The notes under the pieces: model-generated
The model's input: the letters and a program-made list of their open reading frames with translations, nothing else
Told to the model about the DNA's origin: nothing
The model's database searches: none
Made by a program: the position numbers and the translations under genes
Assembly (NCBI GenBank): GCA_016717285.1
Contig: JADKFU010000005.1
Coordinates: 294,501 to 358,500, forward strand
Origin: Chitinophagaceae bacterium
Lineage (GTDB): Bacteria > Bacteroidota > Bacteroidia > Chitinophagales > UBA10324
Direction: 5' to 3'
DNA length: 64,000 bases
Shown here: in pieces, positions 56,116 through 64,000 of the stretch
How positions within the stretch are numbered: position 1 is the stretch's first letter
Layout of the letters: the number at the start of each line of letters is the position of its first letter

Positions 56116-56149
56116 AACCACAACCTGCTTACGAATGCAGGTTGTGGTT
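56116..56149 (+). terminator. strong hairpin, probable terminator
   Basis: Perfect 13-base stem (56116-56128 with 56137-56149, AACCACAACCTGC), eight-base loop, then TTAATTATTT. It sits between the convergent YkgJ and RhlE-like genes; the T-rich side faces rightward. Confidence 0.8.
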
Positions 56150-56172
56150 TTAATTATTTCCTCAATAAAATA

Positions 56173-57405
56173 TCAATACCTCGAAAACCTTCTGCGTTTA
56201 CTGAAGGTGTTACTGTTGTTGGAAGAACGTGAATGTGATGGCGATGAAGCAACTTCCTTTTGGTTAACAGGCTGGTTCATATTCATCATGTATGCATGTT
56301 CTGCTACGGGAATCTGTTTGCCGGTTGCTTTCTGAACATCTTTCAATAACATTCTTTCATCAGCGCTGCAAAATGAAAATGCAAATCCGCTGGCACCTGC
56401 CCGACCTGTGCGGCCGATACGATGCGTATAGGAATCTGCCTGATCCGGCAAGTCATAATTGAATACGTAAGGAAGTTCTTTTACATCAATACCACGTGAT
56501 GCAACATCGGTGGCAACAAGTATGGTAATGCGTTTGGTTTTGAAATCATCCAATGCGCGTTGACGGGCATTTTGTGCTTTATTACCATGAATGGCGGAGG
56601 CGCGGATTCCTTTCAGTGCTAAAGCTTTTACCAGTTTATCTGCTCCATGCTTGGTGCGTGTGAAGACCAATGCCTGGTGGATTTTTTCTTCTTTCAGCAA
56701 ATCGCAAAGCAAAGCAGTCTTGTTGATTTTATCTACGTAATACAACTTCTGCTCCACCAAAACTTCTGAGCCAGCAACAGGCTTTACTTCAACCGTTACG
56801 GGTTGACGAAGCAATGATGCAGCCAGTTGCTTTATTTCAGGTGGTAAAGTGGCGGAAAAGAATAAAGTCTGACGGTTCGCTGGAACTTTAGCGACAATCT
56901 TCTTGATGTCTTTGATAAAGCCCATGTCAAACATTTTATCTGCTTCATCCAGCACCAGGAACTCAACATCATTCAGTTTCACAAAGCCCTGATCCATCAG
57001 ATCCAGTAAACGGCCCGGAGTGGCTACAATAATAGAAACACCATTGCGCAATGCAGTTGTTTGTGCATGTTGGGAAACACCACCAAAAATGGTTACGTGT
57101 TTCAGTCCAAGGTGCTTTCCATAATCACGAAAACTATCTGCGATCTGGAGTGCCAGTTCTCTTGTTGGCGCCAATACTAAAGTACGTACACCTCTGTGAG
57201 TGGCCGGTTTTGTGCTCATTAATTGCAATAACGGAAGTGCGAACGCAGCTGTTTTTCCGGATCCTGTTTGTGCGCTTCCGAATATATCGCGGCCTTCTAT
57301 AATAACCGGTATCGCTTGTTTTTGTACAGAAGTGGGTTGTACATACCCTTTCGATTTCAGCGCTGTTAAAATTGGCGCGGAAAGATTCAATGCTTCAAAT
57401 GACAT
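56173..57405 (-). CDS. DEAD-box RNA helicase (RhlE-like)
   Basis: A 410-aa helicase. Q motif in VQKQAIPVI, motif I SAQTGSGKTAA, Ia PTRELALQI, II VLDEADKM, III FFSATLPPE, then IV-VI with TLVATDVASRGID and YTHRIGRTGRAG. The C-terminal ~40 residues are Ser/Asn/Arg-rich, ending in KRRRFSRY, a usual RNA-binding tail. It probably unwinds RNA in ribosome assembly, decay or cold adaptation. The gap of 424 nt upstream holds no gene. Confidence 0.95.
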   Translation of the reverse strand: MSFEALNLSAPILTALKSKGYVQPTSVQKQAIPVIIEGRDIFGSAQTGSGKTAAFALPLLQLMSTKPATHRGVRTLVLAPTRELALQIADSFRDYGKHLGLKHVTIFGGVSQHAQTTALRNGVSIIVATPGRLLDLMDQGFVKLNDVEFLVLDEADKMFDMGFIKDIKKIVAKVPANRQTLFFSATLPPEIKQLAASLLRQPVTVEVKPVAGSEVLVEQKLYYVDKINKTALLCDLLKEEKIHQALVFTRTKHGADKLVKALALKGIRASAIHGNKAQNARQRALDDFKTKRITILVATDVASRGIDVKELPYVFNYDLPDQADSYTHRIGRTGRAGASGFAFSFCSADERMLLKDVQKATGKQIPVAEHAYMMNMNQPVNQKEVASSPSHSRSSNNSNTFSKRRRFSRY

Positions 57406-57829
57406 GTTAATGTGTTAATCTTTTAATCGTGAATGCGCAAAGCCATTCATCCTTGCTCATGAGCAATTATGCTTTGCTGCGTATTGAGGAGAGGGAGAAA
57501 GTAAGCTGCGAGTAGATGCGGAGATCTTTTAATCGTCAGGACAAAGTCCATCTCTATAATGGCGGCAAAGATAGTTTAATTATCGGGATTGGGAAATTGG
57601 GATAGGAAATGCAGATTGTGTGCTGATGAATGTTATAGGGCTAAATGGGTAAATTGTTTAATTGTTTAATTGTTTAATTGTTCGGCGAAGCCGAAACATA
57701 TCCAGGAGTAAAAATGAAGGCTTGAATTAATTCTGACAAATACTCTACGGCTTGGCAGCAACAATTCAACAATTTAACAATGCAACAATGTATCAGTGTA
57801 ACCCTATAGCCATAAAGCCATCTAACCCT
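57406..57829. other. intergenic region, 424 nt, with 8-bp tandem repeat
   Basis: Noncoding. At 57652-57683 are four copies of AATTGTTT (last one AATTGTTC), followed by GGCGAAGCCGAA. Further on are AACAATT/AACAATG words (57760-57789). A long leftward leader for the helicase may lie at the left end. Confidence 0.6.
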
Positions 57830-59596
57830 CTAATCCCCATACATCCCCTCAATCAAATTCCTGTATTTCTCAATAATAACTTTCCGTTTCAACTTCATGG
57901 TGGGAGTGAGTTGTCCGCCAGGAACAGTCCATTCATCCGGCATCAAACGGAATTTTTTAATCTGATCTGTATGTCCGAACTCTTTGTTTTTTTCATCCAC
58001 AACCTGCTGATATTTTTCCAGCACTTTCTGATCGCGTATCATCGTTTCATTGGTATTGCACAGCAGTCCGCTTTTCTCACACCAGGATTTAAGGTTGGTG
58101 AAGGATGGAACGATGAGTGCAGATACAAACTTGCGTCCGTCGCCAATCACCATCATCTGTTCGATAAAAAAGGATTCTTTGAATTTATTCTCCAGGGGTT
58201 GCGGAGCAACATATTTGCCCCCCGAAGTTTTAAAGAGTTCTTTCTTCCTGTCAGTGATCTTTAAAAATTTTTCATTCACAAATTCACCGATATCGCCGGT
58301 ATGAAACCATCCCTCTTTGTCAATTGCTTCCTCAGTCTTATCAGGAAGTTTATAATAGCCAACCATGATGTTCGGGCCTTTGCATAAAATCTCCCCGTCT
58401 TCTGCAATTTTTACCTGAACACCCGGTACAAGTGGTCCTACTGTTCCTAACATGTTGTCTTCAAAATTATAACGGTTCACAGAAATTACAGGCGAAGTTT
58501 CCGTAAGTCCATAACCTTCCATCACGGTAATACCTGCTGCGGTAAACACCTTTCCGATCTTTGCATTTAATGGTGCAGCTCCAGAACAGATTGCAAATAT
58601 ATTCCCGCCTAATGCTTCTTTCCATTTGCTGAAAACCAGTTTTCTTGCAAGCTTCAATTTAAGATGGTACCATGAACCCTGATTCCGTTGGCCATCCCAT
58701 TGCTCACCAACGCGAAGTGCCCAGAAAAAAAGTGCTTTTTTTGCACCGCTCAACTCCAATCCTTTACTTACAATACGCTCATAAACTTTTTCGAGCAGGC
58801 GCGGCACACACGTAAAAAAATGTGGTTTTACTTCGCGCAAATTCTCACCGATGGTATCCATGCTTTCTGCATAATACACAGAAACACCTTTCATGAAATA
58901 GCAATAGATCACCAGTTTTTCAAAGACATGATTCAATGGCAAGAAGCTGAGCGATGTTTGTTTTTCATTGATCGGGAGCACATCAAAAACCGACTTCATA
59001 TTTTCCACTACATTATAATGAGAGAGCATTACCCCTTTGGGAAAACCTGTAGTTCCGGAAGTATAAATCATGCAGGCAATATCGTGCTGATCAATTGTCG
59101 CGTTAACAGCCATCACCTCACTGATATCACAATGCACCGCGCGCTTCAGGAATTCTTTCCAATGAACAGCACCTTCCACCAGGTCAAACGTGAAAATTTC
59201 CAGCAACGAAGGAATCCTGCTTTTTATCGTTGTCATTTTCTCATATAACTCCTGCGATGATACGAACAGCATCTTCACTTCCGCATTGTTCAGGATATAC
59301 ACATAATCCTCTTCACTGATAGTCGGATAAATGGGAACGGTAACCGCACCAACCTGCATGATACCTAAATCAACAAAATTCCACTCCGGTCTGTTATTCC
59401 CGATAATAGATATCGCATCTCCTTTTTTTATACCGGATCCTATCAACGCCATGCTCACATTGTTCATATAATCCACTACTGTATGGGTATTGTGCCGGAC
59501 CCATTGGCCATTTACTTTTCCGCAAAGGCAATCGACCTTGGGAAAGTTTTTCTGTTGATATGTAATCACATCAAAAATACGGGTGAATTCAATCAT
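57830..59596 (-). CDS. long-chain fatty-acid-CoA ligase
   Basis: Activates fatty acids to acyl-CoA with ATP. A 588-aa AMP-dependent synthetase: P-loop motif MIYTSGTTGFPKGVMLSH, then GYGLTETSPVISVNR, then GWFHTGDIGEFVNEKFLKITDRKKELFKTSGGKYV, which holds the hinge and the catalytic Lys region. This is the FadD15-like bacterial form with a large N-terminal domain. It feeds the beta-oxidation genes at 45-52 kb but is not in the same operon. Start ATG 59596 is at the family position (IEFTRIFDVI). Confidence 0.95.
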   Translation of the reverse strand: MIEFTRIFDVITYQQKNFPKVDCLCGKVNGQWVRHNTHTVVDYMNNVSMALIGSGIKKGDAISIIGNNRPEWNFVDLGIMQVGAVTVPIYPTISEEDYVYILNNAEVKMLFVSSQELYEKMTTIKSRIPSLLEIFTFDLVEGAVHWKEFLKRAVHCDISEVMAVNATIDQHDIACMIYTSGTTGFPKGVMLSHYNVVENMKSVFDVLPINEKQTSLSFLPLNHVFEKLVIYCYFMKGVSVYYAESMDTIGENLREVKPHFFTCVPRLLEKVYERIVSKGLELSGAKKALFFWALRVGEQWDGQRNQGSWYHLKLKLARKLVFSKWKEALGGNIFAICSGAAPLNAKIGKVFTAAGITVMEGYGLTETSPVISVNRYNFEDNMLGTVGPLVPGVQVKIAEDGEILCKGPNIMVGYYKLPDKTEEAIDKEGWFHTGDIGEFVNEKFLKITDRKKELFKTSGGKYVAPQPLENKFKESFFIEQMMVIGDGRKFVSALIVPSFTNLKSWCEKSGLLCNTNETMIRDQKVLEKYQQVVDEKNKEFGHTDQIKKFRLMPDEWTVPGGQLTPTMKLKRKVIIEKYRNLIEGMYGD

Positions 59597-59818
59597 GGCG
59601 TTTGGTATTGTTGCAATGAAAATAAATAAAAGTTTGTTATTGTTTAATGAAGAATAGCAATCACTGAAAAAATAGTATCAGGACTATCAAATAATAAAAC
59701 CGGAAAATGTCGGCGAAAAACTGATACGCTTGTTTTGCTTGGATAGCAGACAGAAAATAACAACCCGTTTTTTAACAGGGTACTCAAATTTATAACCTGA
59801 CAAACTTCATTACCAAAT

Positions 59819-60382
59819 TTACAAACCTATTCCAAATCCTGCACGAATAATCGGCACACCATAATAGGGACTGTAATTGTTTTGCAATACATCATACAAA
59901 ATACTGATGAAAAAAGCGGAGTTCGCTCCCATCGGCTGCGAATAACCTCCTCCTAACAATAGCGAAGGTATCCAGTCGCGTTCAGGATAGTATAGTTCTG
60001 TTACAGGATCAAATTTGTAAACATCGAAATTATTCCCTTCAAAATTTGCTTCGAGAAATAATCCTTTATAAACCACATAACGGGTGAACAGAAGTCCGCC
60101 GTAAATATTTGTTTTATAGGGCGGATTGTAAAAATTGTCCTGATAATAGGAATACCTGACGCCGACTCCTGCAGACCAGTTAGGTTTAAGCATATAACCG
60201 AAAGTAGGAGCTATTTCAATATTGGTGATGGTGCCAAAGGTGAGTCCGAAATTGCCGCCAACAAAAATGCGATCCTTGAATGGAACCTTAGGGCTACCCA
60301 TCATTTCAGCATTTTGCGCATTGGCAGCACAAATAAAAACCACAAGAAACAAAGCGGTCAAATGGTGCCTGAGATTTTTCAT
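59819..60382 (-). CDS. outer-membrane-protein-like beta-barrel, unknown function
   Basis: A 187-aa protein with a signal peptide ending CAANAQ (~residue 23). The rest is about eight amphipathic strands (RIFVGGNFGLTFGTITNIEIAPTFGYML, GVGVRYSYYQDN, FLEANFEG, ending IIRAGFGIGL), as in small Bacteroidota outer-membrane barrels. No function can be assigned. Downstream of the GlcD-like gene on the same strand (41 nt), so perhaps cotranscribed. Confidence 0.7.
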   Translation of the reverse strand: MKNLRHHLTALFLVVFICAANAQNAEMMGSPKVPFKDRIFVGGNFGLTFGTITNIEIAPTFGYMLKPNWSAGVGVRYSYYQDNFYNPPYKTNIYGGLLFTRYVVYKGLFLEANFEGNNFDVYKFDPVTELYYPERDWIPSLLLGGGYSQPMGANSAFFISILYDVLQNNYSPYYGVPIIRAGFGIGL

Positions 60383-60423
60383 GATTTCAGTATGAAAATT
60401 TTGTTAATACAAAAGTAAATAAA

Positions 60424-61833
60424 CTAATCCGGAAAGATTTTTCCGGGATTCATAATGCCGTTTGGATCAAAAACATTTTTGATCTGCATCATCAGGTTCA
60501 ATTGAGTGGGAGTGAAAGCTACATCCATGTATGGCTTTTGTACCCAGCCAATACCATGCTCGCCGGAAATCGTACCGCCTAATTGAACACAGAGTTGAAA
60601 AATTTCACGGATGCCTTGCGGCAGTTTTTCTGACCATTCCTGTTCGACCATTTCATCCTTAATAATATTTACATGAAGATTGCCATCGCCGGCATGTCCA
60701 TAGCAAACTGATTTGAAACCGTACTTCTTTCCAATAGCCTTCACACCTTGCAATAATTTGGGTAATTCTGCGCGTGGCACTACTGTATCTTCTTCCTTAT
60801 AAACTGAATTTGATTTCACTGCTTCTGCAACACTGCGACGCATCTTCCAGAGATCCGATTTTTGCTGTGCTGATTCGGCAAACAAAATATCCCCGACATC
60901 AAACAGTGAAACAACAGCGGTGATTTTTTCCATCTCTTTAAACAACTGATCAGGATCATTGCCATCCACTTCAATTAACAGATGTGCCTGCACATCTTCT
61001 GCAATAGGAATAGGTGGAACATTTGCAAAACGCATGGTCCAGTCAATAGCATCACGTTCCATAAACTCCATGGCAGATGGAATGATTCCTTCCCTGAATA
61101 TTGCGTTAACGCTTTCACAGGCCTGTACAGCATTTCGAAAGGGCACCAGCATCAGTAAGTCATACTGCGGATGTGGAATTAACCGCAACACAATTTTTGT
61201 TACAATACCCAGCGTTCCTTCACTGCCCACCATCAATTGCGTGAGGTTATAACCGGTTGCATTTTTTAATACATTGGCACCCGTCATTATTATTTCCCCA
61301 TTCGGCAGTACAACTTCCAAATTCAATACATAATCTTTTACCACACCGTATTTCACTGCTTTCGGTCCACCGGAATTTTCTGCAATGTTTCCACCAATAA
61401 AACAAGAGCCACGGCTGGCGGGGTCAGGCGGATAAAACAATCCTTTTTCTTTTACAGCTTCCTGTAACACTTGCGTAATCATACCTGGTTCTACCGTAAC
61501 CTGGTGATTGCGTTCATCAATAAAAAGTATTTTATTCAATCGTTCAATCGAAAGAATAACTCCTCCTGAAACCGGCAATGCACCACCACTTAAACCGGTG
61601 CCCGCTGCTCTTGGTGTTACACAGATATTTTTCTCATTGCAGTAACGCATTATAGAGCTGATCTCTGATGCTGATGAGGGTTTGAGTACAATCTCCGGCA
61701 GGAACTTTAAATCTTCTGTTTCATCATGACTGTAATGAAACAAAGCAGTTTCATCAGTCATTACCTGAATGACTCCGCAGATAGATTCAAAATGCTGAAT
61801 ATCTTCAGCCGCAATTTTATGAAATGGTAGCAT
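60424..61833 (-). CDS. FAD-binding oxidase (GlcD/D-lactate dehydrogenase type)
   Basis: A 469-aa flavoprotein of the VAO/PCMH family. FAD-binding domain at ~35-220 with VTPRAAGTGLSGGALPVSGG, NIAENSGGPKAVKYG and GSEGTLGIVTKIVLRL. The substrate-binding cap at ~225-465 contains CYGHAGDGNLHVNI and the SGEHGIGWVQKPYM active-site motif. It oxidises a 2-hydroxyacid (glycolate or D-lactate type); the substrate cannot be fixed by sequence. No GlcE/GlcF partners here. Confidence 0.93.
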   Translation of the reverse strand: MLPFHKIAAEDIQHFESICGVIQVMTDETALFHYSHDETEDLKFLPEIVLKPSSASEISSIMRYCNEKNICVTPRAAGTGLSGGALPVSGGVILSIERLNKILFIDERNHQVTVEPGMITQVLQEAVKEKGLFYPPDPASRGSCFIGGNIAENSGGPKAVKYGVVKDYVLNLEVVLPNGEIIMTGANVLKNATGYNLTQLMVGSEGTLGIVTKIVLRLIPHPQYDLLMLVPFRNAVQACESVNAIFREGIIPSAMEFMERDAIDWTMRFANVPPIPIAEDVQAHLLIEVDGNDPDQLFKEMEKITAVVSLFDVGDILFAESAQQKSDLWKMRRSVAEAVKSNSVYKEEDTVVPRAELPKLLQGVKAIGKKYGFKSVCYGHAGDGNLHVNIIKDEMVEQEWSEKLPQGIREIFQLCVQLGGTISGEHGIGWVQKPYMDVAFTPTQLNLMMQIKNVFDPNGIMNPGKIFPD

Positions 61834-61925
61834 GGGACTTAATGAAACAAAAGTAAAAGGAAATATGAAGTAGTGTAAGGATATGCTTCCATTGAGTATA
61901 TGACATTTCTGTCATTTTGTTTTTT

Positions 61926-61998
61926 ACCGCAAAGGCACAAAGCACGCAAAGTTAAACAGCCTGTTTCCTTTGCTTGCGTGCGACTTTGCGGGCAACTA
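61926..61998. repeat. imperfect GCAAAG-type inverted repeat, second copy
   Basis: Left arm ACCGCAAAGGCACAAAGCA, right arm with the mirror words CTTTGCTTGCGTGCGACTTTG, meeting at a short centre AAACAGCCTGTTT (61955-61967). Each arm is about 35 nt. Same family as 6942-7020. It lies between two leftward genes (GlcD-type and saccharopine-dehydrogenase-like). Confidence 0.65.
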
Positions 61999-62091
61999 TT
62001 TTTTAACATTTGGTAATGGATACAGTCCTGTAAACAGAAAACAAACGCCGACGATCTGCCTGGTATTTATTCGTTAAGACAGCCTGGAATT

Positions 62092-63168
62092 TTATTCTTT
62101 TAGTTTGTCGTACACAATTTCTCTTTTCATACCCGGAACTTCCAATACCATGTTTTCACCATACACTGCAGCAGGTGTCTGATAACCAATTTTCAATTCT
62201 CCATGTAAAACTTTCTGAGTGATGAGCAAGGTAGTAATGAATGTTAGGGTGTAACCTTCCGGTCCGCTCATTCTTGCTGTTACACTTTTACCTGTTGCGT
62301 TGCTGACTTGTCCCCAGATAAGGCAAATGGCTTCATTACGTTGTGCATCAGATGGTCCGGCAGCACGTGCATTAATTTTCCTGCTCACGAAACTGCGCAC
62401 TTTTGAAGTTCTCAGCAACCAATTGTAAAAAGACTGAAATTTTAATGCCCTGTAAATGGCAGGTTGAATGTTCGTATATGTTTCAATGTCCGGAATGCCG
62501 GTTGTGAAATGTGCTGTCGAAATATCACCCCAGGGAATACGCATCGCAAATAATTTCTTCCTGCCAAAATCAATTTCCATTCCTTTATCGCCCAAAGGAA
62601 CTCGCACAATCACTCCGTTTTTTCTCATCGCACCGCCTTCGCCTAGTTTAGTTGTCATTGTAGTTGCTGTGCCGTGTGAAATTCCACCACCGAGGGTGGC
62701 AAAAGCCAATTTAAGGCTATTGGCATCAGGCAGTAATTTCTTGAGGAATAAAGCCATGCAATCTGTAGGCACCACATCAAAACCTACACCCGGCATCACC
62801 ATGATGCCGGCTTCTTTGGCTGCAGCATCGAGCTTTTTCAACAACTCAAACAGTGCGATATCACCATTGATATCAAGATAATGCGTGCCAGTTTGCAAAC
62901 AGGCATCCACCATTTTTTTTGCAGTTAATGCAAATGGACCTGCAGCATTTACGACCACTGTTACTTCACGCAAGGCATTCAGCAATGCTGTTGTATCATC
63001 AAGACTAAAAATTTTGAAAGGCAGATTTAGTTTTGCAGCAAGCGGTTGAATGGTTGCTGCATTTCTTCCGGCCAGTATGGGTTGCAGTTGATATTGCCTG
63101 GCGAAACGCGCAATTAATTCACCGGTATAACCATTGGCGCCGTAAAGCAAAAAGGAAGATTGATCCAT
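62092..63168 (-). CDS. saccharopine-dehydrogenase-like NADP-binding protein
   Basis: A 358-aa protein from ATG 63168 (MDQSSFLLYGANGYTGEL); a longer frame to 63198 adds 10 unlikely residues. The N-terminal Rossmann fold has YGANGYTGELIARFA and VVNAAGPFALTAKKMVDACLQTGTHYLDINGD, the pattern of the saccharopine dehydrogenase/trans-acting enoyl reductase group. A middle domain follows (VMPGVGFDVVPTDCMALFLK, LAFATLGGGISHGTATTM). Members act on various lipids or amino acids, or are uncharacterised. Substrate unknown. Confidence 0.85.
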   Translation of the reverse strand: MDQSSFLLYGANGYTGELIARFARQYQLQPILAGRNAATIQPLAAKLNLPFKIFSLDDTTALLNALREVTVVVNAAGPFALTAKKMVDACLQTGTHYLDINGDIALFELLKKLDAAAKEAGIMVMPGVGFDVVPTDCMALFLKKLLPDANSLKLAFATLGGGISHGTATTMTTKLGEGGAMRKNGVIVRVPLGDKGMEIDFGRKKLFAMRIPWGDISTAHFTTGIPDIETYTNIQPAIYRALKFQSFYNWLLRTSKVRSFVSRKINARAAGPSDAQRNEAICLIWGQVSNATGKSVTARMSGPEGYTLTFITTLLITQKVLHGELKIGYQTPAAVYGENMVLEVPGMKREIVYDKLKE

Positions 63169-63386
63169 GGTGAAATGTACACAATGCGATTGAATCAATA
63201 GCGATTCTTTATTGGTATCTTGGAGCCAATCAGTTCTGCATCGCTCCGTTTAATTCGTGAAACAATTTTATTTCTCCTTCATAAATAATAGCTATGAGCA
63301 TCGGAGGATTTAAGATTCACCCACTTCGTGCTTTGTTACTGTTATCAGATCAATGGGTTTTAAAAACAACCATATAAAATTCACAC

Positions 63387-63683
63387 ATGACCATCAACGA
63401 AATAAGATCGCAGTTGCAAAATGCAACCAACCCTGTTGCCAAAGCATTACATAAGAATGATCATTTTAAAGTGCTGGTTATGGGTTTTAAGAAAGGAATG
63501 GTTTTAAAAGAACACCAGGCGCATGTTCCCACCAAAATCACAGTGCTGGAAGGAAAAGTAGCCTACAATGATGTCGATACCAATACCATTTTAAATCAGT
63601 ATGACGAATTTGAAATTCCGGTGAACAAAAAACATTCGGTATCAGCTTTAGAAGATAGTTTATGTTTGCTGACACAAGGATGA
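63387..63683 (+). CDS. small cupin-domain protein
   Basis: A 98-aa protein with one cupin barrel. Motif 1 is in FKKGMVLKEHQAHVPTKITVLEGKV, where a His is present but the other usual metal ligands are not obvious. Motif 2 is in YDEFEIPVNKKHSVSALEDSLCLL. It may be a metal-free sensor or binding protein. The next gene starts 2 nt downstream, so the two are one transcription unit. Confidence 0.82.
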   Translation: MTINEIRSQLQNATNPVAKALHKNDHFKVLVMGFKKGMVLKEHQAHVPTKITVLEGKVAYNDVDTNTILNQYDEFEIPVNKKHSVSALEDSLCLLTQG

Positions 63684-63684
63684 A

Positions 63685-64000
63685 ATGCAGATGAAAGATA
63701 TTAATGATGAATCTGACATTAGAATACTGGTTGATGCCTTCTACCGCAAAGTGTTGGTTGATCCGGTCATCGGATTTATTTTTACGGAAATAGCTGATCT
63801 CTCCTGGGAGAAGCATATGCCTGTCATGTATGCATTCTGGAGTTCGACCTTATTGGGTGTGGCCGGTTACAACAGCAATCCTATGGAAAAGCACTTTCAT
63901 CTTGATAAAAAAATTAAGCTGGAAAAGGCGCATTTTGATCAATGGCTGAAGTTGTGGGAAGAAACAGTGCATGAACTCTTCTCCGGAAAAACGTCAGAAG
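63685..64000 (+). CDS. group III truncated haemoglobin, N-terminal part
   Basis: The first 105 codons are visible; the gene continues past the right edge. The text MKDINDESDIRILVDAFYRKVLVDP..FIFTEI and the FWSS....Y.SNPMEKHFHL block (His of KHFHL is the likely haem ligand) identify a group III truncated globin, which binds O2 or NO with haem. ATG at 63685 or 63691. Directly follows the cupin gene (2-nt gap). Confidence 0.88.
   Translation, partial: MQMKDINDESDIRILVDAFYRKVLVDPVIGFIFTEIADLSWEKHMPVMYAFWSSTLLGVAGYNSNPMEKHFHLDKKIKLEKAHFDQWLKLWEETVHELFSGKTSE

Noticed and set aside
56038..56232. Open frames between the YkgJ and helicase genes.
   Set aside because: They run through the 13-base terminator stem and into the helicase end, with no protein-like features.
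63295..63364. Tiny frame beginning MSIGGFKIHPL upstream of the cupin gene.
   Set aside because: Only about 23 codons and no ribosome site or conservation that I can judge; could be a chance frame in the leader.

Overview
The window reads as a chromosomal segment of a Bacteroidota bacterium, probably from the Chitinophagales/Saprospirales side of the phylum. The evidence is gldE-gldD gliding genes, a SprE/PorW-type lipoprotein, two proteins with type IX secretion (T9SS) C-terminal sorting domains, a very large Ig-like repeat protein, a carboxypeptidase-regulatory/TonB receptor, and promoters of the Bacteroidota form TTTG-N19-TAnnTTTG. Base composition is moderately AT-rich and even throughout. 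I see no rRNA, tRNA, CRISPR array, prophage or transposase.

Layout. 1-7 kb: 5' end of an HU gene, an AHSA1-type protein, a T9SS cargo protein, then the conserved block mutY-ssb-gldE-gldD. 7-15.6 kb: an outer-membrane-type protein, a leftward run of small genes (VOC, CPBP protease, HEAT protein, two small membrane proteins, GNAT, uvrC, beta-carbonic anhydrase), then rightward mtgA and a START-domain protein. 15.9-23.6 kb: one gene of 2555 codons with a possible glycoside-hydrolase-like head, 24 Ig-like repeats of two classes in blocks, a MopE-type metal-binding motif and a dockerin-like tail. 23.7-31.9 kb, leftward: PBP1A, SprE/PorW, an ArnT-like glycosyltransferase and a DUF3179 protein. 32-38.8 kb, rightward: M23 peptidase, bactofilin, AtpZ and an AtpI-like protein (with no ATP synthase genes after them), a SprT-like protein and pyruvate carboxylase. 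39-45 kb: SMUG2 glycosylase; a vanadium-haloperoxidase-like lipoprotein with an outer-membrane protein, divergent from a TonB receptor. 45-52.7 kb: a fatty-acid beta-oxidation cluster (acyl-CoA dehydrogenase, thiolase, 3-hydroxyacyl-CoA dehydrogenase/enoyl-CoA hydratase) divergent from a MarR regulator. 52.7-64 kb: T9SS protein, glycosyltransferase, YkgJ protein, RhlE-like helicase, long-chain acyl-CoA ligase, small OMP, GlcD-type oxidase, saccharopine-dehydrogenase-like protein, cupin, and the start of a group III truncated haemoglobin.

Themes. (1) Surface and secretion: GldD, GldE and SprE belong to gliding/T9SS; the 1.3 kb and 52.7 kb proteins look like T9SS cargo. (2) Envelope: MtgA, PBP1A, M23 peptidase and bactofilin. 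(3) Fatty-acid use: acyl-CoA ligase plus the beta-oxidation cluster under a likely MarR repressor.

Most worth a second look: a four-helix-bundle (S23/IVS-type) gene between the two main beta-oxidation genes, bracketed by short repeats in inverted orientation (about 48.98-49.64 kb); the block architecture of the giant protein; two genes (thiolase, YkgJ) each broken by one missing base in a five-base A/T run; and several families of short intergenic repeats and palindromes.
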